From Paenibacillus daejeonensis DSM 15491 (GTDB taxonomy: Bacteria; Bacillota; Bacilli; Paenibacillales; Paenibacillaceae), in NCBI RefSeq assembly GCF_000378385.1, contig NZ_KB899679.1, positions 17,616 to 81,615 of the forward strand: DNA of 64,000 nucleotides. Reading direction: 5' to 3'. This document shows, one piece after another, positions 6,945 through 16,799 of this stretch. The first letter of the stretch is position 1, and the number at the start of each line of letters is the position of its first letter. The position numbers and the translations under genes are program-made. The notes under the pieces were generated by a model that ran no database searches, was not told the DNA's origin, and saw nothing but the letters and a program-made list of their open reading frames with translations.

Positions 6945-9900
6945 ATGAGAACAGTAATCGAAGCCTTTTCCAAGGATGAGGATTTTCAGACGGTGCTTTC
7001 CGGCATCGCCAAGGGCATGCGGGAGCAGATGATCTCTGGACTGGCCGGCTCGTCCCGACAGATCCTGGCGGCCGCCCTGATGCAGGAGCTGCAGCGTCCG
7101 ATGCTCATCGTGACCCACAATATGTTTGCTGCGCAGAAGATTGCAGAGGACTTGCAAGAGTGCCTCTCGCCCGAGCAGGTACTGCTCTATCCGGCCAATG
7201 AATTGGTCGCTGCGGAGGCCGCGATTTCCAGTCCCGAGACGCTGGCCCAACGGATTGATGTGCTGGTCCGACTGTCCGCTGGCTTCCGGGGCATTGTTGT
7301 CGTGCCATTTTCCGGGGTTCGGCGTTATCTCCCGACTCAGGAGGCAATTGCAGAGGCGCGTATTCCACTGACTGTAGGGACTTCCCTGCCGATGGACACG
7401 TTCCTGTCCCGGATGGTGGAGCTGGGTTATGAACGGGTGGATCGCGTCGAGTCCAAGGGTGAGATGAGCGTGCGCGGCGGGATCGTCGATTTCTTCCCCT
7501 TGACCGAGCCGCATGCCTATCGAATTGAATGGTTTGATGATGAGATTGATTCGATTCGTACCTTTGACCCGGTCGACCAGCGTTCCATCGACAAGCTTGA
7601 GACCTATGTCGTACCACTCTGCAAAGAGGTACTGGCCAGCAGCAAACGCCAGCATGTAGCTGCTCAACACGCGTATGATCTGATGGAGCGGCAGTTGGAG
7701 AAGATGACTGACCGCACGGCCAAGGACCGCCTGCGTAGCGAGCTCGGCTCAGAGATCGAGAAGCTGCGCGAACAAGTGTATTTCTCGGAAATCTATAAAT
7801 ATATCTCCTTGCTGTATCCGGAGCGGCAGACGATTATCGATTATATGCCGGAGGATACGCTACTCCTCATGGACGAACCAACCCGACTGGTCGAGACGGC
7901 CAAGCAGCTCGAGAGAGACGAAGCCGAATGGGCGACGCACCTGCTGCAGAATGGCAAATCCCTGCCTGGATTCGTTCTGGCCAGAGATAGCGACGAGATT
8001 CTGTATCACCGTCCGTTCCAGACGTTGTTCCTGTCGCTCTTCCTGCGTCAGATTCCCCATACCCAGCCGCAGAACATCCTGAACTTTGTCTGCCGCGCCA
8101 TGCAGAATTTCCACGGGCAAATGAACGTGCTCAAGGCGGAGATGGACCGCTGGAAGAAAGCGGGTGCAAACGTTATCATGCTGGCCGGCAACGCCGAGCG
8201 CATGGAGCGGATGCGGCGAGTGCTGCAAGATTACAGTATTGAGCCACCCGTGATGGTCGAGGGCAACCTGCAGACCGGTTTTGAGCTGCCTTCGGTGCAT
8301 CTGGTCATTATTACGGAAGGCGAGATGTTCTCGCAGAAGCAGCGCAAGGTGCGCCGACTGGACAAGAAAATCGATAATGCCGAACGGATCAAGAGTTACA
8401 CCGAACTGAAGGTCGGAGACTATGTCGTGCACCAAAACCACGGGATCGGCAAATACCTGGGTATCGGCACGCTGGAGATTGGCGGTATTCATAAGGATTA
8501 CCTGCACATTATGTATGCGGCAGGCGACAAGCTGTCGGTACCGATTGACCAGATAGATCTGATTCAGAAGTATGTGGGTTCGGAGGACAAGGAGCCCAAG
8601 GTCTACAAGCTCGGCGGCAGCGAGTGGACACGGGTCAAGAACAAGGTCAAGGCGTCCGTGAAGGATATCGCAGACGACTTGGTCAAGCTGTACGCCGATC
8701 GGCAGGCAGCGGACGGATTCGGGTTCGGTGACGATACGCCGTATCAGCAGGAATTCGAAGCCATGTTCCCTTACGATGAGACGCGGGATCAGCTGCGCGC
8801 CATCGAGGAGATCAAGAAGGACATGCAGACCAAACGGCCGATGGACCGTCTGCTCTGCGGCGATGTTGGCTATGGCAAGACAGAGGTCGCCATCCGTGCG
8901 GCGTTCAAGGCAGCTATTGAAGGCAAGCAAGTCGCGGTTCTAGTACCCACTACGATTCTTGCCCAGCAGCACTACGAGACGTTCCGCGAGCGCTTCTCGG
9001 GCTACCCTTTCAATATTCAGGTGCTCAGCCGTTTCCGCTCCCGCAAGGAGCAGAATGAGACGATGAAAGGGCTAAAGAGCGGTACGGTGGATGTAGTTAT
9101 CGGTACGCACCGGTTACTGTCGCAGGACATCATCTTCAAGGACCTGGGACTGCTGATTGTCGATGAAGAGCAGCGCTTTGGCGTCTCCCATAAGGAAAAA
9201 CTGAAGCGTCTGAAGACCAATGTGGATGTACTGACGCTGACTGCAACGCCAATCCCGCGTACGTTACATATGTCGATGCTCGGTGTACGGGATCTCTCTG
9301 TCATCGAGACGCCGCCGGAAAACCGGTTCCCGGTGCAGACCTATGTCGTTGAGTACAATATGTCGCTCGTCCGCGAAGCGATCGAACGTGAGCTTGCACG
9401 CGGCGGACAGATTTACTACCTGTACAATCGGGTGCAGGGCATCTACCAAATGGCGGAACTGATCTCAGAGTTAGTTCCAAATGCCCGAGTAGCGGTGGGT
9501 CATGGCCAGATGTCGGAGCAGGAGCTGGAGAAGACAATTCTGGATTTCCTGGATGGTGAATCCGATGTTCTCGTCAGTACGAGCATTATTGAAACGGGCG
9601 TTGATATTCCAAACGTGAATACGCTGATCGTTCATGATGCCGACAAGATGGGACTGTCCCAGTTGTATCAGCTGCGGGGCCGTGTTGGACGCTCGAACCG
9701 GATCGCTTACGCTTATTTCACCTATCAGCGGGATAAAGTGCTGACTGAGGTAGCGGAGAAGCGTCTGCAGTCCATCAAGGAATTCACAGAGCTCGGCTCC
9801 GGGTTCAAGATTGCCATGCGGGACTTGTCCATCCGGGGAGCGGGTAATTTGCTGGGCGCAGAGCAGCACGGATTTATCGCTTCAGTAGGTTTTGATCTGT

Positions 9901-10472
9901 ACTCCCAGATGCTCGCAGATGAAATCGCCAAGCGCAAGGCTGAAATGTACGGTGACGAGGCCAAGCAGGAGAAAGAGATTACGACACAGATCGATCTTAG
10001 CATGGATGCGTACCTGCCTTCCGATTATATCTACGACAGCATTCAGAAGATCGAGATTTACAAGAAGGTAGCGACCGCCCGCTCCGTGGAGGAGACCGAG
10101 GATCTGCGTGACGAGCTCGTTGACCGGTTCGGAGACCTTCCGGATGCGGTTCACAACCTGCTTGCAGTAGCGAGACTCAAGGTGTACGGCGGCGAGTACG
10201 GCATCGAGCTGATCAGCAAGCGTGGCGAGGAAATTACCCTGCGCTTCGATGAGCAGGCGAGTAAGGGAATCGACCGCAAAATCATCGATATGCTGTGCCT
10301 GCAGTTCGAAAACCGGTTCAAACGAGCAACCCCGCAGGAGAACCATTTGATCGTGCAGCTGCGCGGCCAAGGGCTGTCGGACGAGGAAAAATTGGCTTTG
10401 CTGGAGCGTTTTCTGATACAATGTAAAGAGGCAGTCAAATCGAAAGGGGAACTTCAGGATGTTGCACAATAA
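6945..10472 (+). CDS. mfd: Transcription-repair coupling factor Mfd
   Basis: 1175-residue ATP-dependent translocase that removes RNA polymerase stalled at DNA lesions and recruits UvrA. The ATG at 6945 is chosen (MRTVIEAFSKD) because GAGGTG lies upstream. Visible parts in order: UvrB-like N-terminal module (about 25-350), RNA-polymerase-interacting domain beginning LKVGDYVVHQNHGIGKYLGIG (about 490), helicase core with Walker A GDVGYGKT at 639-646 and DEEQ box at 740-743, then a TRCF C-terminal domain. Its last 14 bases overlap the following lipoprotein gene, suggesting co-transcription. Confidence 0.97.
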   Translation: MRTVIEAFSKDEDFQTVLSGIAKGMREQMISGLAGSSRQILAAALMQELQRPMLIVTHNMFAAQKIAEDLQECLSPEQVLLYPANELVAAEAAISSPETLAQRIDVLVRLSAGFRGIVVVPFSGVRRYLPTQEAIAEARIPLTVGTSLPMDTFLSRMVELGYERVDRVESKGEMSVRGGIVDFFPLTEPHAYRIEWFDDEIDSIRTFDPVDQRSIDKLETYVVPLCKEVLASSKRQHVAAQHAYDLMERQLEKMTDRTAKDRLRSELGSEIEKLREQVYFSEIYKYISLLYPERQTIIDYMPEDTLLLMDEPTRLVETAKQLERDEAEWATHLLQNGKSLPGFVLARDSDEILYHRPFQTLFLSLFLRQIPHTQPQNILNFVCRAMQNFHGQMNVLKAEMDRWKKAGANVIMLAGNAERMERMRRVLQDYSIEPPVMVEGNLQTGFELPSVHLVIITEGEMFSQKQRKVRRLDKKIDNAERIKSYTELKVGDYVVHQNHGIGKYLGIGTLEIGGIHKDYLHIMYAAGDKLSVPIDQIDLIQKYVGSEDKEPKVYKLGGSEWTRVKNKVKASVKDIADDLVKLYADRQAADGFGFGDDTPYQQEFEAMFPYDETRDQLRAIEEIKKDMQTKRPMDRLLCGDVGYGKTEVAIRAAFKAAIEGKQVAVLVPTTILAQQHYETFRERFSGYPFNIQVLSRFRSRKEQNETMKGLKSGTVDVVIGTHRLLSQDIIFKDLGLLIVDEEQRFGVSHKEKLKRLKTNVDVLTLTATPIPRTLHMSMLGVRDLSVIETPPENRFPVQTYVVEYNMSLVREAIERELARGGQIYYLYNRVQGIYQMAELISELVPNARVAVGHGQMSEQELEKTILDFLDGESDVLVSTSIIETGVDIPNVNTLIVHDADKMGLSQLYQLRGRVGRSNRIAYAYFTYQRDKVLTEVAEKRLQSIKEFTELGSGFKIAMRDLSIRGAGNLLGAEQHGFIASVGFDLYSQMLADEIAKRKAEMYGDEAKQEKEITTQIDLSMDAYLPSDYIYDSIQKIEIYKKVATARSVEETEDLRDELVDRFGDLPDAVHNLLAVARLKVYGGEYGIELISKRGEEITLRFDEQASKGIDRKIIDMLCLQFENRFKRATPQENHLIVQLRGQGLSDEEKLALLERFLIQCKEAVKSKGELQDVAQ

Positions 10473-11631
10473 ACGCAAATCGGCATGGCGCCGCCCGCTG
10501 CTGCTTATCATTGCGGCGATGCTCGTCATGACGATCGCGGCAGCTTGCGGATCGAAGAACGACAACAACGGCGGTAATGGCGGCACGGAAGGCGGGACGC
10601 CGAATACGGGCGCTACGATCGCGACGTATACAGATGGCACGGTAACAGATGATGAGTTCACTAAATACAAGACGTTCTTTATTCTGATGAATCCACAGGC
10701 GGAGATGTTCCTTAGCATTCCACAGTACGAAGAACAGTTCCTGCAGGAGTATATCGGATACAAGATTTTGTTTGATCGGATGTCCGACGAGAGCAAGGCT
10801 GCAGCGGATGCGGACACGGAAGAGTTCCGTACGCAATTCGAGACAGCGGTTAACGATCAAGAAGAGCTGCAAACCCGGCTGGATGAAGGCGGTCTGACCG
10901 TCGATGAAGCCGTCGATTTCTTCCATCTGATTATGGCGGTTATGAAGGACGCCGAGTCCAAAGTGACCGATGAAGATGTACAAGCTATCTTCAATGAGGA
11001 TCCATCTGCACTCCAGACTGCGAGCGTACGTCATGTTCTTGTGGCGACTACGGATTCGCAGACCCAGGAGGAGCTCCGTACAGAAGAAGAAGCACTGGAG
11101 CGCGCGGAAGATGTAAAAGCCCAACTTGAAGCTGGCGGAGACTGGCAGGCACTGGCTGCTGAGTATTCCGACGACCCAGGCTCCAAGGAGAACGGCGGCC
11201 TGTACGAGGACGTTAATGTTAGCCAATGGGTCCCTGAGTTCAAGGACGCTGCACTGACGCAGGAAGTAGGCGTTATCGGCGACCCGGTCAAGACCGACTT
11301 TGGTTACCATGTTGTTCTGGTTGAGAAACGCGATGAGCTGACGTATGAGTCGCTGACAGACGAGCAGAAGAACGCGCTGCGTCAGACCGCTGCTAGTGAA
11401 GTGCTCAATGAATTCATGCAAACGGAACTGCCTGAGCTGATTCAAAGCATCGATCTGCCGCAACCTGAAGCACCAGAGGGCACGGAGCCTCCGGCTACTG
11501 AAGGCACGGAGAACGGAGATGCTGGCACAGACGGAGCCACTGAGGATGGTGCCGAAGGCAATGCGCCTGCGGACGAGACACCAGCTAATGAAGAGGCACC
11601 AGCTACAGAAGAAGAGACACCCGCACAATAA
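10459..11631 (+). CDS. Parvulin-type peptidyl-prolyl isomerase lipoprotein (PrsA-like)
   Basis: 390 residues. The signal peptide has a hydrophobic core and ends at AAAC (Cys27), a lipobox-like site although the -3 residue is Ala rather than Leu. A SurA/PrsA N-terminal helical region follows, then a PpiC/rotamase domain (ASVRHVLV... to FGYHVVLVEKRDE, about residues 190-290). The last ~55 residues are a low-complexity Glu/Pro/Ala/Thr tail. PrsA-type proteins assist folding of secreted proteins on the outer face of the membrane. The start overlaps the end of mfd; GGGGAAC precedes it. A terminator follows. A second, differently anchored parvulin lies at 50985. Confidence 0.85.
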   Translation: MLHNKRKSAWRRPLLLIIAAMLVMTIAAACGSKNDNNGGNGGTEGGTPNTGATIATYTDGTVTDDEFTKYKTFFILMNPQAEMFLSIPQYEEQFLQEYIGYKILFDRMSDESKAAADADTEEFRTQFETAVNDQEELQTRLDEGGLTVDEAVDFFHLIMAVMKDAESKVTDEDVQAIFNEDPSALQTASVRHVLVATTDSQTQEELRTEEEALERAEDVKAQLEAGGDWQALAAEYSDDPGSKENGGLYEDVNVSQWVPEFKDAALTQEVGVIGDPVKTDFGYHVVLVEKRDELTYESLTDEQKNALRQTAASEVLNEFMQTELPELIQSIDLPQPEAPEGTEPPATEGTENGDAGTDGATEDGAEGNAPADETPANEEAPATEEETPAQ

Positions 11632-11648
11632 TAAGGCAACGTAGAGAG

Positions 11649-11686
11649 GGCAGCCTCCGCAGATGATCTGTGGAGCTGCCTTTTTT
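11649..11686 (+). terminator. Intrinsic terminator after the PrsA-like gene
   Basis: GGCAGC (11649-11654) pairs with GCTGCC (11675-11680), with inner CTCC/GGAG-type pairing, and is followed by TTTTTT. Confidence 0.88.
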
Positions 11687-11751
11687 GATGAGGGCAAGCC
11701 ATTGGAGTCTCTGCGGGGGCCGCGGATAGAATATAAGAAGGAGGAATACAT

Positions 11752-12141
11752 ATGTCATTCTACAAACCTGAAGGGTACAATGCGCTATCTCCGTATCTGG
11801 TGGTAGAGAATGCAGGGAAGCTGGTGGAGCTCCTGCAGTCGATCTTCGGTGCCCGGGAGCTGCGCCGTTATGAGACGGACGAAGGCAGGATCATGCATGT
11901 TGAGGTACGTATCGACGATACGGTGGTTATGCTCGCTGACGCGACTGCAGGCTACTCTTCTCGACAGCAGATGCTCCATGTCTATGTGGAGGATGCGGAT
12001 CTGACCTTTGGGCGTGCGCTGGCCCAGGGCTGCGAGCCCCTCCAGGAGCCCAAACGTTCCGAGGGAGATCTGGACAAACGTGGCGGCTTCCGGGATTTCG
12101 CAGGTAACGAATGGTGGATCGCGACCCAGCAGGAGGATTAA
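11752..12141 (+). CDS. VOC (glyoxalase/bleomycin-resistance fold) family protein
   Basis: 129-residue single-domain vicinal-oxygen-chelate protein resembling the PhnB/YdeI group: LSPYLVVENAGKLVELLQSIFGARELRRYETDEGRIMHVEVRIDDTVVMLAD at the N-terminus and the paired-beta end FAGNEWWIA. The substrate cannot be told. AAGGAGGAA precedes the ATG. It is convergent with the minus-strand gene at 12138, and the two stop codons overlap within the palindrome TTAA. It has no obvious link to the neighbours. Confidence 0.82.
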   Translation: MSFYKPEGYNALSPYLVVENAGKLVELLQSIFGARELRRYETDEGRIMHVEVRIDDTVVMLADATAGYSSRQQMLHVYVEDADLTFGRALAQGCEPLQEPKRSEGDLDKRGGFRDFAGNEWWIATQQED

Positions 12142-14378
12142 CGGTCATCCCCGCCGTACATGCTCAGGTAGCGATCGTAGGCGGTCTCGCACCATGTCGC
12201 CTTCAGACCGTTGTCGTAGAGTGGAAAACGGGTCGTCGGAATGAGCAACTCCGTCTCCCGCTCCAGCGCTTCTGAATGACTGCGGAGCCGCTGGAAGGTC
12301 CGGCGGGCCAGGGCGGGACGTCCGCTGCGCGTAAAGCGGTGGGTCCGCACCAGGCCATAGATCGTCAGAATCATATCCTCAAGGTAGCGGAACCGTCGCT
12401 CATCCTCCAGCAGGCGCTCCATCACCCTCTCATCTCGCGCCACGTCGATCGCTGCATCGAGCAGGGCACGGCACACATAGAGCTGCGCCACGGTCTCCGT
12501 CAGGCTGATCCCGCTATTGGGGCTGTCCGCCTGCGTATCGTATTGCATATGCAGCAGCGGGAACAGCTCGTCCGCATCTTCCCGCAGATAGCCCGTCAGT
12601 GAATGACGAATCCCCCGCGAATATTGATAATGCTTGAGATACTTGCTGTTCCGCATCGCTTCTTCCAGCTTCTCGTAGAACTGCCGAGCCTTCGAGGCCG
12701 ACTCTCCATAGTACGCACGGTAATAATCGGCCAGCAGCTCCTCCGAATCCATCTCGGGATGCCAGAGCATTCGGTACAATTGATAGTTGGTCAGGGTAAG
12801 CGGCCCCCAGCTTCGATCGGTCAAATGCATATAGTGAAAGTGACGGACGCCGGAGCGGTAGTAAAATGGGATATCCGCCGCCATCATCGTCATCAGCGGG
12901 ACCGGGCAGGCTGCAAAAGAGCTGACGTTGTAATACTCGCCCACAAACAGGTCGCCGAGGTAATGGCGGTCGGGATCGGTCGTCCACGGGACGAAGGTAG
13001 CCATCAGCTCCTGATTTGACTCGGTGCAGCCCGGGTCAGCCAGCGTATGGACGTAGCAGCGTTCAATCGGGAAGTAGGTCGGGAAGCAGCGGTTGTAATC
13101 AAAATCGGCGGGCAGCGGCCGGTCCGGAGCGGGCAGCGTCTCATGATAGATGGGGAACAGGATACGGATGCGTCGTTTCAGCCGGCCCACCGTCCGGGCC
13201 TGCTCTAGATAGCTGCTGAGCGCATGGACGAGCAGAATCATTTTGTAAGCATAGTTGCCGCTTTGCTCGCATCTGTGGCACTGGCACCAGGTGCCGTTGT
13301 CCAGCATCCAGAAATTGAGGTCATCCGCATACCGCCACTGCCCGTCGATCAGATCTTCCGTGACCCGCAGACAGAGCTCGTGGACGGCATCAGGGTGAGT
13401 CGTGCAGAAGTTGTCGCCGAACCCTTCCCGGTTGCCCTCGCCGACATCGAAGCTGCGCTTGCCGTCTACCAGTCCGAACCACTCCGGATGAGCCTCCGCA
13501 TACGTCAGCCTGCCGTCTTCGCGCGACGGGAAGGGTCGTTCCTCATCGCCCGGCTCGTAAGGATCCTCCGGATCGTCGCCCGCCGGCGAGCCTGCTGGCC
13601 GGTAAGGGTATACGGCGTGAGGGTTGAGGAAGCGGTAGAGGATGTGATGGCCGCCCATACAGAGACGGATCCCCCGTTTCTGGAGAGCATGGGGATCGGC
13701 GACCCGGTCCAGCGAAGCAAAATTGATTCGGTTGCGTCCGAGCCAGTCGATCAGCTCGGGATTGTCATCACCGATGTGCTCGCTGTACACGCCCCGGGTA
13801 AGGAACCGCGGATAATCGATGAGCTCGAAGGGTCCGTCCATCCGCTTTGCATCCTGCGGAATATGCGTGCCGCGATTACCCAGTCCGTACCACCGGAACC
13901 CAAGATTTTCCAGAAAGGCGTATACGCCGTAGAGTGTGCCTCGCCGTTCTCGGCCCGTGATGATCCAGTGCGTACCGTCTTCCATCAAGCGAGACACCAC
14001 CACATAACCTTCGTCCGGCAGCAGCTCCCACTCGTCGGCACGCCCGGCCAACCAAGCATGCCAAGCCTCCTCTCCCGTCGTACCCGCAGCAGGTGTTCCC
14101 ACCCAAATCGTCAGATTCCCGCTTTCCTGCAACGGCACATCCTCTGCTAGTTTCTCATCCCTGCTGTCCATCCAGATTGGTGTCTCTCCGTATACCAGAC
14201 GGAGATGCTCCGCCAGCTCTACTGCACCGTAGCAGGTTGTACAGGCTGCCGCCTCCGCACTTGTGGCCTCGTCCCACCAGTCGATTCGGCGTTCCGCTCC
14301 CGCCGCTTCCCGTATCGAGCCGAAGCTCCCGGCATTTGCCATGATTCGTATGCCTGTCCATCCCACGTCCGCTTTCAC
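12138..14378 (-). CDS. DUF4838 domain protein, putative glycan-active enzyme
   Basis: 746 residues, no signal peptide, so probably cytoplasmic. The N-terminal ~130 residues look like the alpha/beta domain found ahead of GH67/GH20 barrels (AVELAEHLRLVYGETPIW; GRERRGTLYGVYAFLENLGFRWY). The central part fits DUF4838: FCTTHPDAVHELCLRVTE..., FWMLDNGTWCQCHRCEQSGNYAYK and PFYYRSGVRHFHYM. No experimentally defined activity is known to me for the family, so hydrolase is inference. GTG start with AAAGGAGAC upstream. It lies 22 bases after the AraC-type regulator on the same strand and is probably expressed with it; the divergent side encodes a sugar importer. Confidence 0.75.
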   Translation of the reverse strand: MKADVGWTGIRIMANAGSFGSIREAAGAERRIDWWDEATSAEAAACTTCYGAVELAEHLRLVYGETPIWMDSRDEKLAEDVPLQESGNLTIWVGTPAAGTTGEEAWHAWLAGRADEWELLPDEGYVVVSRLMEDGTHWIITGRERRGTLYGVYAFLENLGFRWYGLGNRGTHIPQDAKRMDGPFELIDYPRFLTRGVYSEHIGDDNPELIDWLGRNRINFASLDRVADPHALQKRGIRLCMGGHHILYRFLNPHAVYPYRPAGSPAGDDPEDPYEPGDEERPFPSREDGRLTYAEAHPEWFGLVDGKRSFDVGEGNREGFGDNFCTTHPDAVHELCLRVTEDLIDGQWRYADDLNFWMLDNGTWCQCHRCEQSGNYAYKMILLVHALSSYLEQARTVGRLKRRIRILFPIYHETLPAPDRPLPADFDYNRCFPTYFPIERCYVHTLADPGCTESNQELMATFVPWTTDPDRHYLGDLFVGEYYNVSSFAACPVPLMTMMAADIPFYYRSGVRHFHYMHLTDRSWGPLTLTNYQLYRMLWHPEMDSEELLADYYRAYYGESASKARQFYEKLEEAMRNSKYLKHYQYSRGIRHSLTGYLREDADELFPLLHMQYDTQADSPNSGISLTETVAQLYVCRALLDAAIDVARDERVMERLLEDERRFRYLEDMILTIYGLVRTHRFTRSGRPALARRTFQRLRSHSEALERETELLIPTTRFPLYDNGLKATWCETAYDRYLSMYGGDDR

Positions 14379-14400
14379 GATTCACCGTCTCCTTTGAAGC

Positions 14401-16605
14401 TCAGCCTGTTTTGAGCTTCTTGTAGTCTCCCGGCGTCGTGCCGGTTTGTTTCTTGAACACTCGGATAAATGTACTTACATTAACATAGCCAACCAATTGG
14501 GCAACCTCCTGGATTTTTAGATCGGTGCGGCTCAGGATTTCTTTGGCCTTATTCATCCGATATGTGGTGAGGTAGTCGACAAAATTGATCCCGGTCTTCT
14601 CCTTGAAGTAGCTGGAAAGGTAGCCGCGGGTAATGTGAAGCCGGTCAGCCAGCATGTCGAGCGAGATGTCCTCTGCATAATGCTGCTCAATATAGGTCGT
14701 GACGAAGCTCGTAATGGGATCATTGGCCGATTTCTTCTCCTGTACCAGCTCGCACACAGCACTCAGCAGCGACTCGAGCCGATCCACGTACTCTTGCTGT
14801 GTATGACAAGCCTTCATCTCTTCATAGGGCGACTCCGTACCGGGCAGTTTGCTTAGCTCGATGTGATGGGTGTACAGCGTCTTCATGACGCGATTAACGA
14901 TTTCATTGGCTACCTCGTCATACTGACAGGCATATGCCTGCTTGCGCTCCAGCCGGCCCAGCACACGCCTGATTAGCGGCAGCACGACCTCGCGATTGCC
15001 CCCGGTCAGATTGGCGTAGAAGTCCTGCTCCTCCTGTCCGGTAAAGAAAGGCAGTGTAGGCGGGGGTTCGAAGCGGGTTACCAATTGGGGTTCCCGGCCG
15101 AGTTTCCTCTGCTTGACCAAGGCTGACACATCGGCATAAGCCTGGGCAAAATCCTTGACGTGGCTGTACGACCCGCTGATGGCTACCGTCATCAGGCAAG
15201 CCTGGAGCTCGGGACTGAGCAGTTGCATCAATCCGCTCGTCACCTCTTCCAGCTCAGGCTCCTCGCCTTCATCAAAATGCAGCACGGTCAGGATCTCGCA
15301 AGGCTCTAATTGAAGCGTGATGGCATGCTCAACATGCGTCGCATACCAATCCCGGGCATGCTCGCGGACGAATGCCGTATCCTGTTGCAACTGGCTGCTC
15401 TCCAGCAAGGCTGGCCTCTCAGGCGTCAAATGGAAGAGCAGCAGCCGAAACGGTTTATCCAGCGGCTGAAAGTGGTCCGATAGCTGGCCGATCCGTTTCA
15501 GTTGATCGGCATAGCCATACAGATTGAGCATCGAATTCTTCTGATGGATATCCTCGGCGATATGATTGATCCGGTCGCCAATCAGCCGGAATTCGCGGAT
15601 ATTGCTCTGTGGCCGGCCCGGCTGGAGCTGGCCGATCCATTCGACGAGATGACGCACCGGAGCGTTGAGCTTACGGCTGATCCAGGCGGATACTGTGATG
15701 CTGATCAGCACGGCCGCGGCCAGCAGGACAGCCAGGACGAGCGTCAGCCGGACGACCTGCGCATTGATATGCTTGAAAGGAATCACACTGACATAAGTAA
15801 AGCCGGACTTGCCGCCATGCTGATAGAAGTAGTAGTGATCGTCCGCCTTGACATACCCTGTGCCGCTGCCCGCTTGCAGGACGCTGTGCGGCAGGGCGGT
15901 TGCCGTCGAGGCAAAGAGCGTACGGCCACCGCTATCTAGAATTGTAAAGGCGTCGCCTTGCGTGGGCCGGAAGAAATCAAGATACGCCCGTCTGCTATCC
16001 ATAAAGGCGAGGACGGCAGACTGGTCATCGTATACCCGCTTGATTAAAATCGGAATAGACTGTCCTTTGCTCACAGGCGTGCCCAGGGAATTCTCCCAAT
16101 AAGGATAGGCAGGATAGATCGCAAAGCTGACCGGAAGCTCCAATTGCTCTTGCCAGAATTGCAAGGGATACTGCTCGCTGTAGAACAGTTTATTAAAAAA
16201 CAGCTCCGCATCGGCGCTGCTGTCCTTCTCAATGACATATTGACTTCGCTTCATATAGATCAGCAGATTGTCCAGATACAGATAGGGACTTGCCACACTG
16301 GCGCGCAGCTGATCGCGTACCGCTGCCACGGTCTCGCTGGGGAGCTGCTGCTGCCGGGACAGTAAAGAGATCTGTTCGTCGAATTGAAGAGAGAGGCCAA
16401 TGCTGCGGATCTGTTCGAAGTGCTCCTCATAATTGCGAACCGCCGTGTCCAGATTGAGGCTGCTGCTCTTGGTGATCTCTGCCCGGATCGTATTCAGGAA
16501 TACGGTGAATGCTACCCCGATAAAGACACAAAGCAACAGGATGACGATCAGGAAGCTGCCGAACAGGCGATAGAACATCGAATCGGTGGCAAATCTCTTC
16601 ATCAT
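14401..16605 (-). CDS. Membrane-embedded AraC family regulator with extracellular sensor region
   Basis: 734 residues: a first membrane segment (about 13-37), an extracytoplasmic region of ~240 residues like a Cache-type sensor, a second membrane segment (about 275-300), a cytoplasmic middle region, and a C-terminal double helix-turn-helix AraC domain (about 630-730: ISLDMLADRLHITRGYLSSYFKEKTGINFVDYLTTYRM, then VAQLVGYVNVSTFIRVFKKQTGTTPGDYKKLK). This is the YesS/YtdP type of one-component regulator that senses a ligand outside and acts on nearby carbohydrate genes. Start at 16605 or the adjacent ATG at 16602; GGAGGGATGC precedes both. Likely controls the divergent ABC operon and the downstream DUF4838 gene. 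Confidence 0.9.
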   Translation of the reverse strand: MMKRFATDSMFYRLFGSFLIVILLLCVFIGVAFTVFLNTIRAEITKSSSLNLDTAVRNYEEHFEQIRSIGLSLQFDEQISLLSRQQQLPSETVAAVRDQLRASVASPYLYLDNLLIYMKRSQYVIEKDSSADAELFFNKLFYSEQYPLQFWQEQLELPVSFAIYPAYPYWENSLGTPVSKGQSIPILIKRVYDDQSAVLAFMDSRRAYLDFFRPTQGDAFTILDSGGRTLFASTATALPHSVLQAGSGTGYVKADDHYYFYQHGGKSGFTYVSVIPFKHINAQVVRLTLVLAVLLAAAVLISITVSAWISRKLNAPVRHLVEWIGQLQPGRPQSNIREFRLIGDRINHIAEDIHQKNSMLNLYGYADQLKRIGQLSDHFQPLDKPFRLLLFHLTPERPALLESSQLQQDTAFVREHARDWYATHVEHAITLQLEPCEILTVLHFDEGEEPELEEVTSGLMQLLSPELQACLMTVAISGSYSHVKDFAQAYADVSALVKQRKLGREPQLVTRFEPPPTLPFFTGQEEQDFYANLTGGNREVVLPLIRRVLGRLERKQAYACQYDEVANEIVNRVMKTLYTHHIELSKLPGTESPYEEMKACHTQQEYVDRLESLLSAVCELVQEKKSANDPITSFVTTYIEQHYAEDISLDMLADRLHITRGYLSSYFKEKTGINFVDYLTTYRMNKAKEILSRTDLKIQEVAQLVGYVNVSTFIRVFKKQTGTTPGDYKKLKTG

Positions 16606-16692
16606 GCATCCCTCCGAAGATGAGATAAAAAAGTCAGAAAACCTGACGCCAAAGTGGGAAAGAGATGGATGAGGCTCGCTTTAACACGAGTA

Positions 16693-16721
16693 ATTTTATC
16701 GTAAACGACTTCTTTCGCCAA
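16693..16721 (-). promoter_or_regulatory. Sigma-A type promoter for the AraC regulator
   Basis: Read on the minus strand: TTGGCG (16716-16721), 17-base spacer, TAAAAT (16693-16698). It lies about 90 bases before the start codon at 16605. Confidence 0.55.
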
Positions 16722-16764
16722 TACGCATTTTTTACACCAGTCCTGATTATTAACGATTTGGTCG

Positions 16765-16799
16765 ATGTAACCGTAATCATAGGGATAAGTTGATATAAT
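16765..16799 (+). promoter_or_regulatory. Candidate cre (CcpA) site and -10 box ahead of the sugar ABC operon
   Basis: ATGTAACCGTAATCAT (16765-16780) fits the published cre consensus WTGNAANCGNWNNCAW at every fixed position. A clear -10 hexamer TATAAT follows at 16794-16799, so the cre-like site covers the place of the -35 box. This would give carbon catabolite repression by CcpA. No good -35 hexamer is visible, which fits a promoter that needs an activator such as the divergent AraC protein. Confidence 0.55.

Noticed and set aside
10435..11751. 438-codon minus-strand frame across the PrsA-like gene
   Set aside because: Opposes a clear lipoprotein gene and passes through its terminator; composition is Cys/Leu/Arg-rich as typical for a shadow.
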